DNA of 64,000 nucleotides, taken from Xylaria sp. FL1777 (Eukaryota > Ascomycota > Sordariomycetes > Xylariales > Xylariaceae). Within the stretch, counting starts at the first letter, position 1; the number at the start of each line of letters is the position of its first letter. The DNA is taken from assembly GCA_022578965.1 (NCBI GenBank), contig MU400568.1, positions 1 to 64,000 of the forward strand, read 5' to 3'. The notes under the pieces are model-generated. The model saw nothing but the letters and a program-made list of their open reading frames with translations, ran no database searches and had not been told where the DNA came from. A program made the position numbers and the translations under genes. This document shows positions 44,374 to 55,231 of the stretch, piece after piece.

Positions 44374-47300
44374 TTTATTGAAGGAGAGACGAGCTTGAGC
44401 TGCCTGAGCTAGAACTATATTAAAGAAAAGGAATGTGGGAGCTAGAGCTAGAGCTACCTGAGCTAATGAAGTTCAAGGGTGGATGAGAGGCTTCAAATTC
44501 ATGGGAGAACAGCGAAGACGCGTCCCAATATATACCGAACCTACTCCTTCACTGACAGCCACACTCCCGTCTCAGGATCAACGTTACTCAATCACCAGGT
44601 ATGCCTTACCGACCATGAGACGATGGCTCCATAGCGCGCGTGCAACCTGGCGGGCCTGGTAGTCGATAACGCGGCACTACCGAGTGGCGCCGTCCGTGGA
44701 GACAACAACGCTGTCGAGGCCACAGTCCGGGTGAGACTCATTCCTCCAGAAAGTAACCGATGTGGAAGAGTAACGTCTAGGATTGGGGCTCGTTGCAAGA
44801 GCATGCTCTCACCCGGTGGTGGTCATCCTACCGTGAATGCCAGGTCGTGGTGGTAGTCACGATAGCTACCAGCGGCAATTGGATGATCCAAGCAGGTGAT
44901 TAGCCGTAGACGAATAGCAATGGAGATTAGATTGTGCCTAATGGGGATGTGATCGACAGGTACAAGATTACAATTCTACCGGCGAGGCTCGTGAGGGACC
45001 ACGATGGGACCAGAAGTGGTAGCTTAAGACAGCCCACATCTTGTTAGTTCGTCCGAGGTCAAGAATCAAGACAGCGATCGGCGGCCGCCAGCCGCCAGCG
45101 AGCTTCCGGATCGGTGCGAGAAGGAAGTGTTGGCGGGATTCAGCTAGCCGACTCTACGCCCGGATCGGAAACATAAGTGGCGGGGCCTGGATTGTTAAGA
45201 TTTAGCAAGGAGGCTCTAATATGCAAAGCACAATCTAATAATAAGGCGACATGTCTCACAAGGTAATCCTTTTAGCACGCAGCCATGCGGCTGGGCATTC
45301 ACGAAGCAGGCTACACCAAGACATTGTTTCTTGGGTTTGTGACCCTTTCTTGCTTCTACTGCTTCTCCCGTCTCTTGTCTCCCACTGTTGCTGGCCATTG
45401 TTACATCCTGTTCCAGCTGTTGTGCTGTAGTGTCGGCATCATTAACCCATTCGAGATAGTTGAGTTGTCATCAGTCCAAGAGGCCATGTGTGTGCTGCGA
45501 TTAGCCCCTTGCATCTCCAGCTTCCTGTTCCGGAATAGGGGCCAAGAATCAGCGAATAGGAGGATCCAACGGCAGAGACAACGATGGACCCTAGCAAGGA
45601 ACTGGGACCCTTGCTACCGAGTATGGTAGTTAAAGAAAGTTCGTTGCAACCTTGTGGATAACTGTTGTCGCGTACACTACGCCGCATACTCGTCCTGGTG
45701 ACAGAGGTCCAGATAAGTGGAAGCACTGGATATAGTCAAGTGCTCATGCACGTCAGAGTTGTAAGCAGGCCGTTACCCCGGAGGTGGGCAAGACATAGAG
45801 CGTACCAGCAGGGAACTAAGCGTTTAACTTGCAGCTTTGATGTCGATCATATGAGCAAAAACCCTAGACCAAGCTTCCATGTTTCATGAAACCATCGTTA
45901 AACCAAGCGTTTAGCGTCAGCCTTGGGACGGACAAGCCTTGTATCCGCGCATATGCTATTACCGATGCCTGTCCCTGCCCTACCATGAATCCCTATCTAT
46001 CGAAGGAGGTAATACCTTTCCAACGTACGTAAAGGGGGACGCCATACTGCGTAGGGCCGAGAAGCCCAGAATAGTAAGCGCACGCGACAACCTTAATTAG
46101 TCCCTTAGCTTTCTGCTCACCCTTTCGTCCATATCGTAGTATCAACGCGTCTTCTAGTAGTGTCCAAATGGGCAGAACACAGAGTCGTGCAACGTTACCA
46201 TTGTATTTAACACCATCAGCTCAGTTATATAGTGTGGACAGTCCAACTGGCCACACGCATAGATAGCGTTTATCTTGACGTACCGCCATAATCTGCTCAA
46301 TTCTGTTAGTAGTGTAGACATGTATGATAACGACTCCATACGCGGTCACAGTGACATGGACTCGAATGGGAACCACTGTGATGAAGATTCCAGCTTAAAT
46401 CCGGACAGCTTTCAAGCGTGGGAGTAAATGATAAGCTCATCTCACTTTTGAGATATCCATTCAAAGGTTACATGCACATTCACCTATCCCTCGCTCCCCT
46501 GAAGTTGAGCAACCACCAAACTCGCGCCGATGACAACGCGCGGCAGTGCTAGGGCGCAAATTACAAGTACAGAAAGGCACTGAATTTAGCTAGGGTTTAG
46601 TATCTGCATTACATACCACTACATTCTAGTATACAATCCCGGCGCGGGCCGTGAGGGAGCGTACAAGACCATTGTTAACCCCAGATATCTCCTGCGTATC
46701 CTGTTCCCGCTCATACGCGCTAATACCAACAATACTTGCAATACAAGATACAGGGCTTAAATTGATCCTCATTGTATTATTAAGGAACAGTCTTTAATTA
46801 AAACAGTAGACACGTAGATCAATGATCATCCCTGTGCCACATACCACCAAGTGGCTGATTTAGTTGAGCTGCCCTAAAGAGAAAGTGTTAAAGATGTGGA
46901 GGCAAGGAAAGGATCACCAGGAACCACTACTTAGACGATTCCTCCATAGCCCAACATTTAACTTGGCAGTCTATCCAAAAAACTAGTCTACCTACTTCAT
47001 GCCTTACAGCCCCCAAACTTTCACGTTGCATAATTCAATCCCATTCCCGGGGATACCCCCCCGTCAAGCCTTATGAGGAATGCCGAGCCCGGAAGACATA
47101 ATAGAAAAAGGAAGGTTGCCTCATTCGATGAGCCTCAGCGTATATGCCGTAAGTATATACCACCAAGAAAGGGGTATTGCGGATTTCTTCTTACACCCAA
47201 GGAGCGGCCAATAACGAAAGCACGGTCCTAAACCTAACATAAAGGATCCTTTGCAATGCCGATTCTCCTTTCACACCAAAACTCGTTAAATCCTACTTTT

Positions 47301-47544
47301 AGTCAGTCACCCTCTATTATTCTTGTCACGGAGCTAAGTAAACGGAACCCCAACCCCTGCCCCCGGGATCTACAAGACACCGCACGGGCCTTGGCCGGAG
47401 CCGTATATACTCTGGGCGGGCACACTCTGCCAGTAAGATAGAATCCCCCCTTTTTGTGTATTCTCAGTAGTCGGTACTGGAACCAACATTAGTTTAAACC
47501 ATATCAAGAGGGAATTGAGGTTCTTCTTGCCAAGCCTTGACTCG

Positions 47545-47760
47545 CGGAGAAGCGCGGTGCCGCATGCAAAGGACACCTTGGCAAGTTAGACGATAAGGCT
47601 CTTAGGACCATAGTCACGATGTTGCGCAAGCTGGAAGCATACATGTACGGGCTCACACGGACACGCCGCGATCTGCGCAGTAAATTACAAACCTGTGTGA
47701 TACCAGCTATTGTTCTTGCCATTTACCACAGCTCCAATACTAGCCCAACGTTGACTTGGA
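47545..47760 (+). pseudogene. Coding-like relic of unknown family
   Basis: A frame open for about 70 codons reads KLDDKALRTIVTMLRKLEAY, then MYGLTRTRRDLRSKLQTCVI and PAIVLAIYHSS. It looks helical and protein-like, but stops lie directly upstream (TGA in the same frame) and no partner exon was found. I do not recognise it. Confidence 0.3.
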
Positions 47761-48014
47761 TACTCCGAGTACCAAGTCAAGTTTACTGAGGATCATGGAA
47801 TAGATGTACAGTATTATGCTACCTCAAAACTAACAAAGTAGAGCGATGTCAAGTCGATACTGGCCTGTCTACAGTTACTTATGTGCTCACGATCAGAGCC
47901 GTAACACATTCTAAGCGAAGCACACACTACATAACTCTCCGGCGTAAAATTCGATTCCGAAGGTATTAGCTACATACAAACTCATGAAAAGCCAGGACTG
48001 AAAACAAACAAGCA

Positions 48015-48041
48015 ATCCGCTGATCCGCTGATCCGCTGATC
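48015..48041 (+). repeat. Three tandem 9-bp units
   Basis: The unit ATCCGCTG/ATCCGCTGA repeats three times in direct succession in non-coding DNA. Confidence 0.7.
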
Positions 48042-48360
48042 TAACACACACTAATAAACAATCCAGCTATATCTACTTAAGTAGGTATCTAGCGTTACTC
48101 CCCACCACCAATATATAATTACATGGTCCAAAAGAAAGGAAGAAGGTAAACAGATAGGTCTAAGGAGAAAATATCCGAATTTCCATAAACAAACGAAAAC
48201 AAAGGCCGTGTATCATGTGATATCATGCCATGCCATGCAGCGCCATGGCAATATCATGCCCACACCAAGTAAAACCTCCACAACCCTCCAAAAAAAAGGA
48301 AAAGAAAAAAATTTAAGTAATAAGTCCCATGGTAAAAAATCAATGAGTCAACCCCGAAGT

Positions 48361-48428
48361 AAATATCCTTCCTTCCTTCCTTTCTCCTTTCTCCTTTCTC
48401 TTTCCCTTTCCCTTTCCCTTTCCCTTTC
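48361..48428 (+). repeat. Polypyrimidine tract, CTTCC/CTTTCC units
   Basis: About 70 bp consist only of C and T, first CCTT units and then repeated TTTCCC hexamers. It lies just beyond the 3' end of the PIR/But2-like gene. Such homopurine-homopyrimidine mirror-like tracts can form triplex DNA; that is not shown here. Confidence 0.75.
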
Positions 48429-48490
48429 AAATTCGTATAAAAAATTCCAAGGGCGTTTAAAAACAAGTCGTGAGACACACCGCCACGAAA

Positions 48491-49852
48491 CTAGCACTTC
48501 GTCAAGAACATCCCGATGCCACCGCCTTGCGCACAGTCAAGACAGGTATCAGCCAAGGGCCCCTCAGACAAGAGGACGGCCGACCTAGTGGAGGCGCCAG
48601 GGCACGGGAAAGGTGGGAACGCGGTGTTGAGGCCTGCGCGCAGCATGATGTCGCCGATGGGCTGCACGACGCGCGGCATCGAGTTGTACGTGGTGTTGGC
48701 GTCGGCCCAGCCCTCGAGGGCGGCAAACGCGGTGATGCCCGTGCCTGTCAGGTTGAATGCCGGTTGTGGTGGTGTACTGAGCAGGCGGAAGGAGAGCTGG
48801 CACATCTTCCCCACGTCCGCGTCGTCGAAGCGGAAGTTGAAGATGCTCGAGGCGTTCGGCGACACCTGGATGTGCTGCGCGTCGTTGCCGCCGTACGCCG
48901 TGTCCGGGCTGCCGAGGTCCGTAAGGATGATCTGCTCCGGCCCCACTTCCACGCAGCTGCTCGAGGGGGAGGGTGCGGGCAGCGTGGTTGTTATCGTCGA
49001 CGTGCTGGTTATGCTTGTTTTCGTCGTCTGTTCGCCGCCCGTCGTGAAGGGTGAAGGTGTCGGTGGGCCCTGCGAAGTGGAAGATGGTGATGTGGCGGGC
49101 GTAGAGGGAGAAACTGCCGGCGTGGACGAAAGGTTACCTGAACTAGAAGAAGATGTAGTAGTGGCCAGAGTAGTAGTAGAAGAAGGTGTGGTTGCCCGAG
49201 AAGAAGAAGAGGAAGTGGGTGAGTTTGTCACTCCAGGAAACGGACCAACACCTCCTCCTCCGCCTGGACCTACGCCGCCCCCAGGACACGTAGAAGGCGC
49301 GCAACTATCGGCTTGGATCGTAATCTCATGACATTGGTCGCCGTTGGGACGAAGGTAGATGTTGACCTCGTCGCCCTGTCCCGTTGGACATTCGTAGAAG
49401 ACGGACTGGCCGTTGAAAGACAGAGAGCCATCACAACCGATCTGGAAGCCATGGTCGGGCGGTTGATTCTTGTCGCACTGGAGTGTGAACGTCGGAGCTA
49501 ATCACCACAGGCACCTCTCAGCTCATGAACGTAGATATGAGATAGACTAAGTGAGCGAGGAGAAGTGACTGGTTAATTGATTTAAACATCGACTTCACGT
49601 ACGAGTCCACCAGCATCCACTACCCGCCTGATCAGCAAAGGCATCACCGAACCAGGTGAACCAGCTCGCCGGTGACACGTCACTGCTAGCTCGGGCCTGG
49701 CCGCTGCTTTTCTGACCGATGGATCCGTTGAAGGCCCCCGAGCACGATAGGTGAAAGCCGCAGCCGACATTGTTACGCGTGGCGTGGGCGTCGACCGGGC
49801 TCAAGGAGTGCAGCCAGAAGACGGACAAGAGAGGTATGAGCATGACTAGCAT
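48491..49852 (-). CDS. Secreted cell-wall protein: PIR-like domain, Ser/Thr linker, But2-like domain
   Basis: Exons 49852-49603 and 49497-48491 are joined by a 105-nt intron (GTACGT...GATTAG) and give 418 residues. The signal peptide is MLVMLIPLLSVFWLHSLSPV-DA. Residues about 25-160 resemble the Cys-rich C-terminal module of fungal PIR-type wall proteins. The junction reads GCWWTPPTFTLQCD, followed by HGFQIGCDGSLSFNGQSVFY and ECP, with paired cysteines. A Gly-rich then Ser/Thr/Pro-rich stretch (about 170-285) is a likely O-mannosylated spacer. The last 135 residues (SSIFNFRFDDADVGKMCQLS onward) look like the But2 C-terminal domain found in many secreted fungal proteins; this part is moderate confidence. 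It ends MFLTKC with no GPI signal. An ATG further upstream across a possible 5' intron cannot be excluded. Confidence 0.8.
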
Positions 49853-50366
49853 CCCAGTACAGACGCACTTGTGGAACTGGCGAGGCCTGCAAAGAAACAA
49901 AATGATGATGGTGGTGGCCCAAAGAATCTTCCAAGAAAAACGGATCCAGAAACCACTTTGATTCTGATCCGAGTTTCAACCTAGCCAGAATCAAATGGGT
50001 GGCAATACCGGAGATCAAGAGACGGTGATGGCTTGTGCCAGCGACGCCGGATAGAACCTGGGGCAGTTTTGCTCTTGCATGGTTCTTTCCGCTTCATCTA
50101 TACGCCTTCCTTACCCTTATACAAGTGATGATGCACTCAGTTTTTCTAACTGCAGAATGTCTCAGTGAAGGAAGAGCAAACCTTGCAGTCGTAAGGGTCG
50201 CTCTGTAGTCATATTCGGAAACACCACAAATGCGCTTCTATAAGGTTTCGAAAGTGGGCACATTCAGCGAGGTCACAAAACGATCAACGTAACAAAAGGA
50301 TAAAATGTAGGTAATCGGTGTGCTCACATTCGTTTGCTACTACCCATCACCTACAAACCCAGCATT
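49853..50366. other. Intergenic, upstream of the wall protein and 3' of NOG2
   Basis: The 514 bp contain a possible intron acceptor for the wall-protein 5' leader (TTTGCAG near 49890 on the minus strand) and the NOG2 3' end. Nothing else was seen. Confidence 0.4.
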
Positions 50367-53158
50367 TCAGCCATGCTCTTCACCATCCGTAGAACTATCA
50401 TCTGAGTCACTCGGCTCTTCAAGGGGTATCATGTTGTCGTCCTCAGCTCCACTCGCCGCTTCCTCTATATCGTCCCCAGATGCGCCATTTGGTTGATCGT
50501 CCTCACTGAAACCTCCAAACTCATCGTCGTCTTCGTTATCATCTTCTATCTCATCAACATTCTTCGTGTCTATGGACGTCGCGACAGGTTCCAAGACTGA
50601 CGTGTCGTCTTCATCTCTTTTGCGCTTCTTGGGCATTTCGCCTAGCCGACCTTCGCGGCCCTCAAAAGCAGCTGTATCGCCCGCACCCTCGGCCTTCGGC
50701 GCTGGTGTAAACCAAGGAATCTTGCCTCTCGTGAAGTCTGTACTCAGGAGTCAACGAATAAGAACAGGCAGATGTAGACGAGAGTTGAGAATATCTACTC
50801 AGACACGAATGAAATCTGAGACCTGCCAAAAAAGAAAAAGAAAAACAGAACAATGACACGGGGGAGAGGGTGTGGGGGGAATCTACCTGTCAAAACCATT
50901 TTTGCGACTCCATCTACGTCAACTTCTCCCGCTCGCAATAATCTTCCTCCTTTTCGACCAAGAATCTCTAGAAACTCGTGATGATCTTTCCAATCATCAA
51001 TCCCATACGTCCTTTGTAGATGCTTCTTTTTTACTTTATTCATCATAGGTAGGATGTACTGTTCCGGATTTTCGACCTTTTCTATCCGTACGACTCCCCG
51101 AAGCAGGATATCGGCAGGTGTATCGTTCGCATTGGGGGGTACTATACCAGGGCAACTAATAAGTATAGTCAGTATGGTTGATCTAGGTTGGCGCCTCCTA
51201 TGACACTGATTTTTCCGAGGCTGAAAATAACAGGGTTACGGATGACCCACTCGATCAAGTATATCCTCTTCATTAATGTCAAGAATGCCCAAACTTTTGT
51301 CTCGCCAGGGATCGGGGCAACGGTTGCGACTTTTTTCCCCTTAAGCGCATTGATCAAACTCGACTTCCCCACATTCGGATAGCCCACGAGGCCCACGCTG
51401 ATCTGCTTTCGTTCTCGATGCAACGACGAAAATTGCCGCAAGAGTGATATAAGTTGGCCTTTGCCAAAAGAGTTTGTGATTGAGGAATGAAATGCTAGCG
51501 TTGGGACTTCTTTGGATAAGTGGCGGATCCATGCAGCCTAATAGAGTCAGTTGAATAGTTCTGACCCCAGAAAAAGAAAGAAGACTATATATTCTCGAAA
51601 TGAAATGTATGAATCGTAACTAAGAAGTCTACCACCAGCTACCTGATAATGGTAGAGGTAGACTTCAACTCAGTGAAACACGGCAAAACTAATGAGAGAG
51701 TCCCAAAACGGAACTCAATCAGCTTTCAAGTCCGAAGACAAGAAAACAGCAAGTTTAAAATTCGATTTTCCAATGCTGTAACAGATATCTTCCAGGGGAG
51801 GCAATGAAGCAAGAAGTATCCTGACAAGAGCATTGGGACAGAAAAACATGATGCGATAGGTACTTACAGCGGTAGAAGTGGGAATTAGATCGATTTTATT
51901 TAAAACGAAACAAAGATGCTTGTGCGGGCATTCCGTTTTAAGATACTGTTCGACTGCGCGACACCTAGTGCCTTCTGGGTCTCGGGCATCTATTGGGAAA
52001 GGAAAATTTAGTAACAGTCAGAGTAGAAATACAGGAGATATCATGCAGAACACATACCTAGGATATGCAGAACTACATCAGAGGAATCCAAGACTTTGTA
52101 TAGCTTATCGAAGAATCCGGAGTCAGTAATTGCAATTAATGGTAGAAAGATAGAAAGGATTTTGGGAGCTTGTAGTAGGAGTAGGAGTAGAAACTCTCCA
52201 ATTAGACAACTCGTGCTCTTGAAACATATCGAGGGGGGCATAAAAGACTCCAGCGGACTGACCTCGTTCCAAATACGTTTGCTCTGCCCCTTACTAAAAA
52301 CAGGCTCAATAGCCATTGTCAAGGCGTCTTTAATATCGATATCGTCGTCCCCAGCCTCTCCATTCTTTTCACCGGCTCCACGCAGAAGTCTAGCTTGCTC
52401 CAGACGTTCTTTATATGTGTCCATGCTGGTCTCGGTGTCTTCAGCTAGGTCAGCTAAAGAGCTCACGCTGAGCTTCGGACGTTTCCGTTGGGATTTGGGT
52501 CCAAATGTTTCGGCAAAGGAAGAAGTTGCTATCGTCATTTTCGCTTGATGCTGTTTCAGCCCTGGAACGTCGGAGTTATCCCGGATCAGGGTCATGGGAA
52601 GTTTATTCGACTTCAGGAGGACTGAGTAGGGGTCTGCGGCCTTTTCAGCCATCGCCTCTCGGAATTGCGAAAGGCTGTCCTGCGAGATCACTCTTGTGTT
52701 TTGAAACCACCGTCGGTTGGGCTCTATCCGAGCGACAGGAGCATCTCGCGACTCTGATGGCATTATTAGTAAACCACGCGAGAAAGAGATGCCCGAAGGC
52801 GGGGAAAGGAGCGATATCGATCTCACGCAAGTGACGTACGGTATTTGGCAGCTCTAACGCACAGTTAGAAGATGATACCACGACGCTAGGTACGACTCTA
52901 GACTCACTGGACAATCTTTCCATCGGCATTTCTCCGAGGACCGAGATCCTTGCGAATATTCAAAGCTCTGACCTTCTTCGCATCCCCTATGGCATCTTGT
53001 TAGAACCCGCTGTGCGACACCACAATCACAAGATGTCCCAGCACGGCATCCCTTCCTGTCTTACTGTAGAAGTTCTCCCCCTTTATTTTCACGTTATCCA
53101 TGCTTCCCGTCTTCCCCTCGCGGGAGAGACGGTTTCGCTCCTTCTTCCCGGTACCCAT
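50367..53158 (-). CDS. nog2: Nog2, nucleolar GTPase of 60S ribosome assembly
   Basis: Nog2 (Nug2) is a circularly permuted GTPase that binds pre-60S particles in the nucleolus and nucleoplasm and controls Nmd3 loading and export. Nine exons (53158-53065, 52986-52908, 52853-52840, 52753-52263, 52103-52058, 51989-51868, 51537-51251, 51155-50887, 50737-50367) give exactly 590 residues. Exon 3 has 14 nt and exon 5 has 46. The N-terminus [20 protein letters not shown] and [20 protein letters not shown] are family marks. GTPase motifs appear in permuted order: DARDPEG, LNKIDL (G4), GYPNVGKSS (G1) and LIDCPGI (G3). The C-terminal tail is very acidic after a KKRKR basic patch. The exon 5 acceptor (GATAAG) is unusual but required by the conserved [10 protein letters not shown]. 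It is divergent from PET123. Confidence 0.94.
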
Positions 53159-53799
53159 GACTGCGAAGAGCCCGACAGGGGGGCAGGCGAATGCAGCAGA
53201 GGTGCAATTGAGGATTGGTGGTAGTTCGAATTTAGCTAAGGCCAGGGGACATCGGCTGGCATGTGTCGAACCACAGGCAGGACACAGAGAACAGGGAAGG
53301 CCGCTATGGGGCCGACAAAAACGACAGGAACAAATAATATGGAAGGGAGACGGTGTCTGTCTGGGAGCTTGTCTAAGAAGTTTTATTCTGCCGCAGCCCC
53401 ACTAAGATTTTGTAGATTCTGCCGAGCTCAAATCCTCACCGCCTTTGTCTGTTCCCAGCGCACAAGAGTAAAGAGTGGGGCTAGATGGATCCCCGGCAGC
53501 TTCCCGAGTCAATCAATTGAGTGATTGATTAATTGATTGATTGAGAGCAGCAACTTTTCTATCAGCAAGAAAAAGCTAGGACTCGGATTTTCAACCAATT
53601 CAGCCATTACGAATCGACATTGGCGCCAGCGACGAGACAATACAGTCCATCCAACTCGAGGAGAGGGAAAAGAATTGATAGATTGATGGCAAGGATATAT
53701 TATAATACGACTCGGACCAGGTAAATTAATTAATCTGCACGGCTTCACTGTGCCCAAGAAAGGGCACGGCACAGCGCAACCATCCATCCATCCATCACC
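53159..53799. promoter_or_regulatory. Divergent promoter NOG2 / PET123
   Basis: The 641 bp separate the start codons of NOG2 (-) and PET123 (+) and must serve both. ATTGATTG-type repeats lie at 53513-53547, with a CCATCCATCCATCC tract just before the PET123 start. No TATA box is obvious. Open stretches here have no motifs. Confidence 0.6.
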
Positions 53800-54744
53800 A
53801 TGGCTTCCCTACTCCCACGAGCCGCGCGGCTCCCACGAAGCATAACAGCAGCACCACCACCATGCACACTCGCGCGGCTCTTCTCCTCGACGTCCAGGGC
53901 CCCGTCGCAACGGATCCCGCCCGAGTCGCCGCTCTTCATCAACGTGCCGAACCCGCCGCAGGACCAGTCGATCGAGGCGAAGCGGGAGCAGAAGCGGGTG
54001 CGGGGCTTCGTGCCGGTGCCGCGGCGCATCTTCCCGCGGCGCGACGGCCACGAGAAGGCCACGGACGAGTGGCTGGGGCGGGCGGCGCCGGAGCCTCGCA
54101 ACAAGGCTTCGCAGCAGTCCGAGCCCGCCTCCGAGCTGCAGGCCTGGAAGCGCAGGATGGCGGCCAACCGGCGCGAGAACATGCGGACGGGCGTGCGCGA
54201 CCTGTGGGCGCGCAAGCAGCGGCTCGACTCGCGGCGTCTGGCCGTCCGCACCGCCAAGCTGGCGGCCAACAGGGCGGCGGCCCTTGCACCCGAGCGCGAG
54301 GACGAGCGGCTGACGCGCGGGTCCATCAACGAGGGGACGCTGCAGACGACCGTGGTGCGTGACCCGCTGCGCTTCAAGACCGCGCTCGCCTCGGCCGCGC
54401 GCACGGCCGCCGTGGCCGCCGACAAGAGCGAGGCGCGGCGCGACGCCATCCAGGCCCTGTACATGAACGCGCGGTCCTTCATCGTGAGCGAGGGCGAGCT
54501 CGAGACCTTCGTGAACAAAGAGTTTGCCGACGATCGCTTCGACCGGTGGGGCGCGAGCAGTGCCGGCTATCGCACCGAGAACATCTGGGACCTCGAGAAC
54601 GAGCCCATGTCCGTGGCCAGAATGTTGAAGGATGTCCAGCGTAACAGTGAAACCCTGGTAGCTGACATGACCTCGGAGAAGACACGTACCGACCGGAGAC
54701 AGAAGCGGGTGGCCGAGGAGTTGACCGGCGGCAAGATGGACTAG
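53800..54744 (+). CDS. pet123: Mitochondrial small-subunit ribosomal protein mS26 (Pet123)
   Basis: This is a component of the mitochondrial ribosomal small subunit, matching the yeast Pet123 family. The single exon encodes 314 residues. The first 35 residues are Arg/Ser/Ala-rich without acidic residues and include ARLFSSTSRA, a typical mitochondrial presequence. Family marks are VRGFVPVPRRIFPRRDGHEK, a long basic helical middle (WKRRMAANRRENMRTGVRDL onward, about 115-180) and ALYMNARSFIVSEGELETFV, corresponding to the NEFIVTESQL region of the yeast protein. The coding region is very GC-rich compared with its flanks. It shares its promoter region with NOG2. Confidence 0.85.
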   Translation: MASLLPRAARLPRSITAAPPPCTLARLFSSTSRAPSQRIPPESPLFINVPNPPQDQSIEAKREQKRVRGFVPVPRRIFPRRDGHEKATDEWLGRAAPEPRNKASQQSEPASELQAWKRRMAANRRENMRTGVRDLWARKQRLDSRRLAVRTAKLAANRAAALAPEREDERLTRGSINEGTLQTTVVRDPLRFKTALASAARTAAVAADKSEARRDAIQALYMNARSFIVSEGELETFVNKEFADDRFDRWGASSAGYRTENIWDLENEPMSVARMLKDVQRNSETLVADMTSEKTRTDRRQKRVAEELTGGKMD

Positions 54745-55231
54745 TGCGACCTACCGTCTCTTCACGGGCGGCTATCGTTATACCCATTTGAATCTGTAAC
54801 ATCACGATTAAACTCAGCTTGTCATGAAGAACAGGTTTTAGTAGAAACAATGTCTATCGTCAACGGAATGGCCATACACAAGCATCTGGATGATTGATAC
54901 CCATCCACTATAAATGACACTCATAATAAAAAATTGCTACAAGTAACTATGTACTGTATGTATATAACGATTCTTTGAGCTGTGTTGTGAGAAAGTCGAA
55001 ACCCCGTACGATATAACGCCTAAAACGCCACCCGTGACTGACGTAGATCCATTACCACCCGTATGCATATATAAAAAGAAAAGATTCCGCTCAGCTGCAC
55101 CCAGATCACGCATATATATCTGCAAAAAAAAAAAAAAAAAAGATGTCTATCAAGCCATCAAAAGCTGGCCCAGCATCAGCACCATTAGGTGTACGTACAA
55201 CATGGCTGGATCGTACCCAAACCGTCTCATT
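54745..55231. other. Convergent intergenic region
   Basis: The 487 bp between PET123 and ADP1 stops contain an A run of about 18 at 55124-55141. No gene is seen. Confidence 0.5.

Larger units (their letters stand above)
44374..48490. other. 4.1-kb gene-poor region
   Basis: I find no complete gene. The sequence has mixed composition and scattered short open stretches without starts or motifs, looking like old decayed DNA. The best coding-like patch (47545-47760, +) and two simple repeats near the right end are listed separately. Confidence 0.45.

Noticed and set aside
45216..45629. Opposed frames around 45.2-45.6 kb as a possible gene
   Set aside because: They are protein-like in short stretches only, with no ATG-splice-stop structure and no domain.
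48470..49331. Long plus-strand frames over the PIR/But2-like gene
   Set aside because: They are antisense shadows; the minus strand has signal peptide, splice sites and domains.
51169..51441. A separate small GTPase gene
   Set aside because: GYPNVGKSS here belongs to exon 7 of NOG2; neighbouring exons join in frame.
53745..54518. A 257-codon minus frame and other long frames over PET123
   Set aside because: They result from the high GC content of PET123; the plus frame carries the presequence and family motifs.
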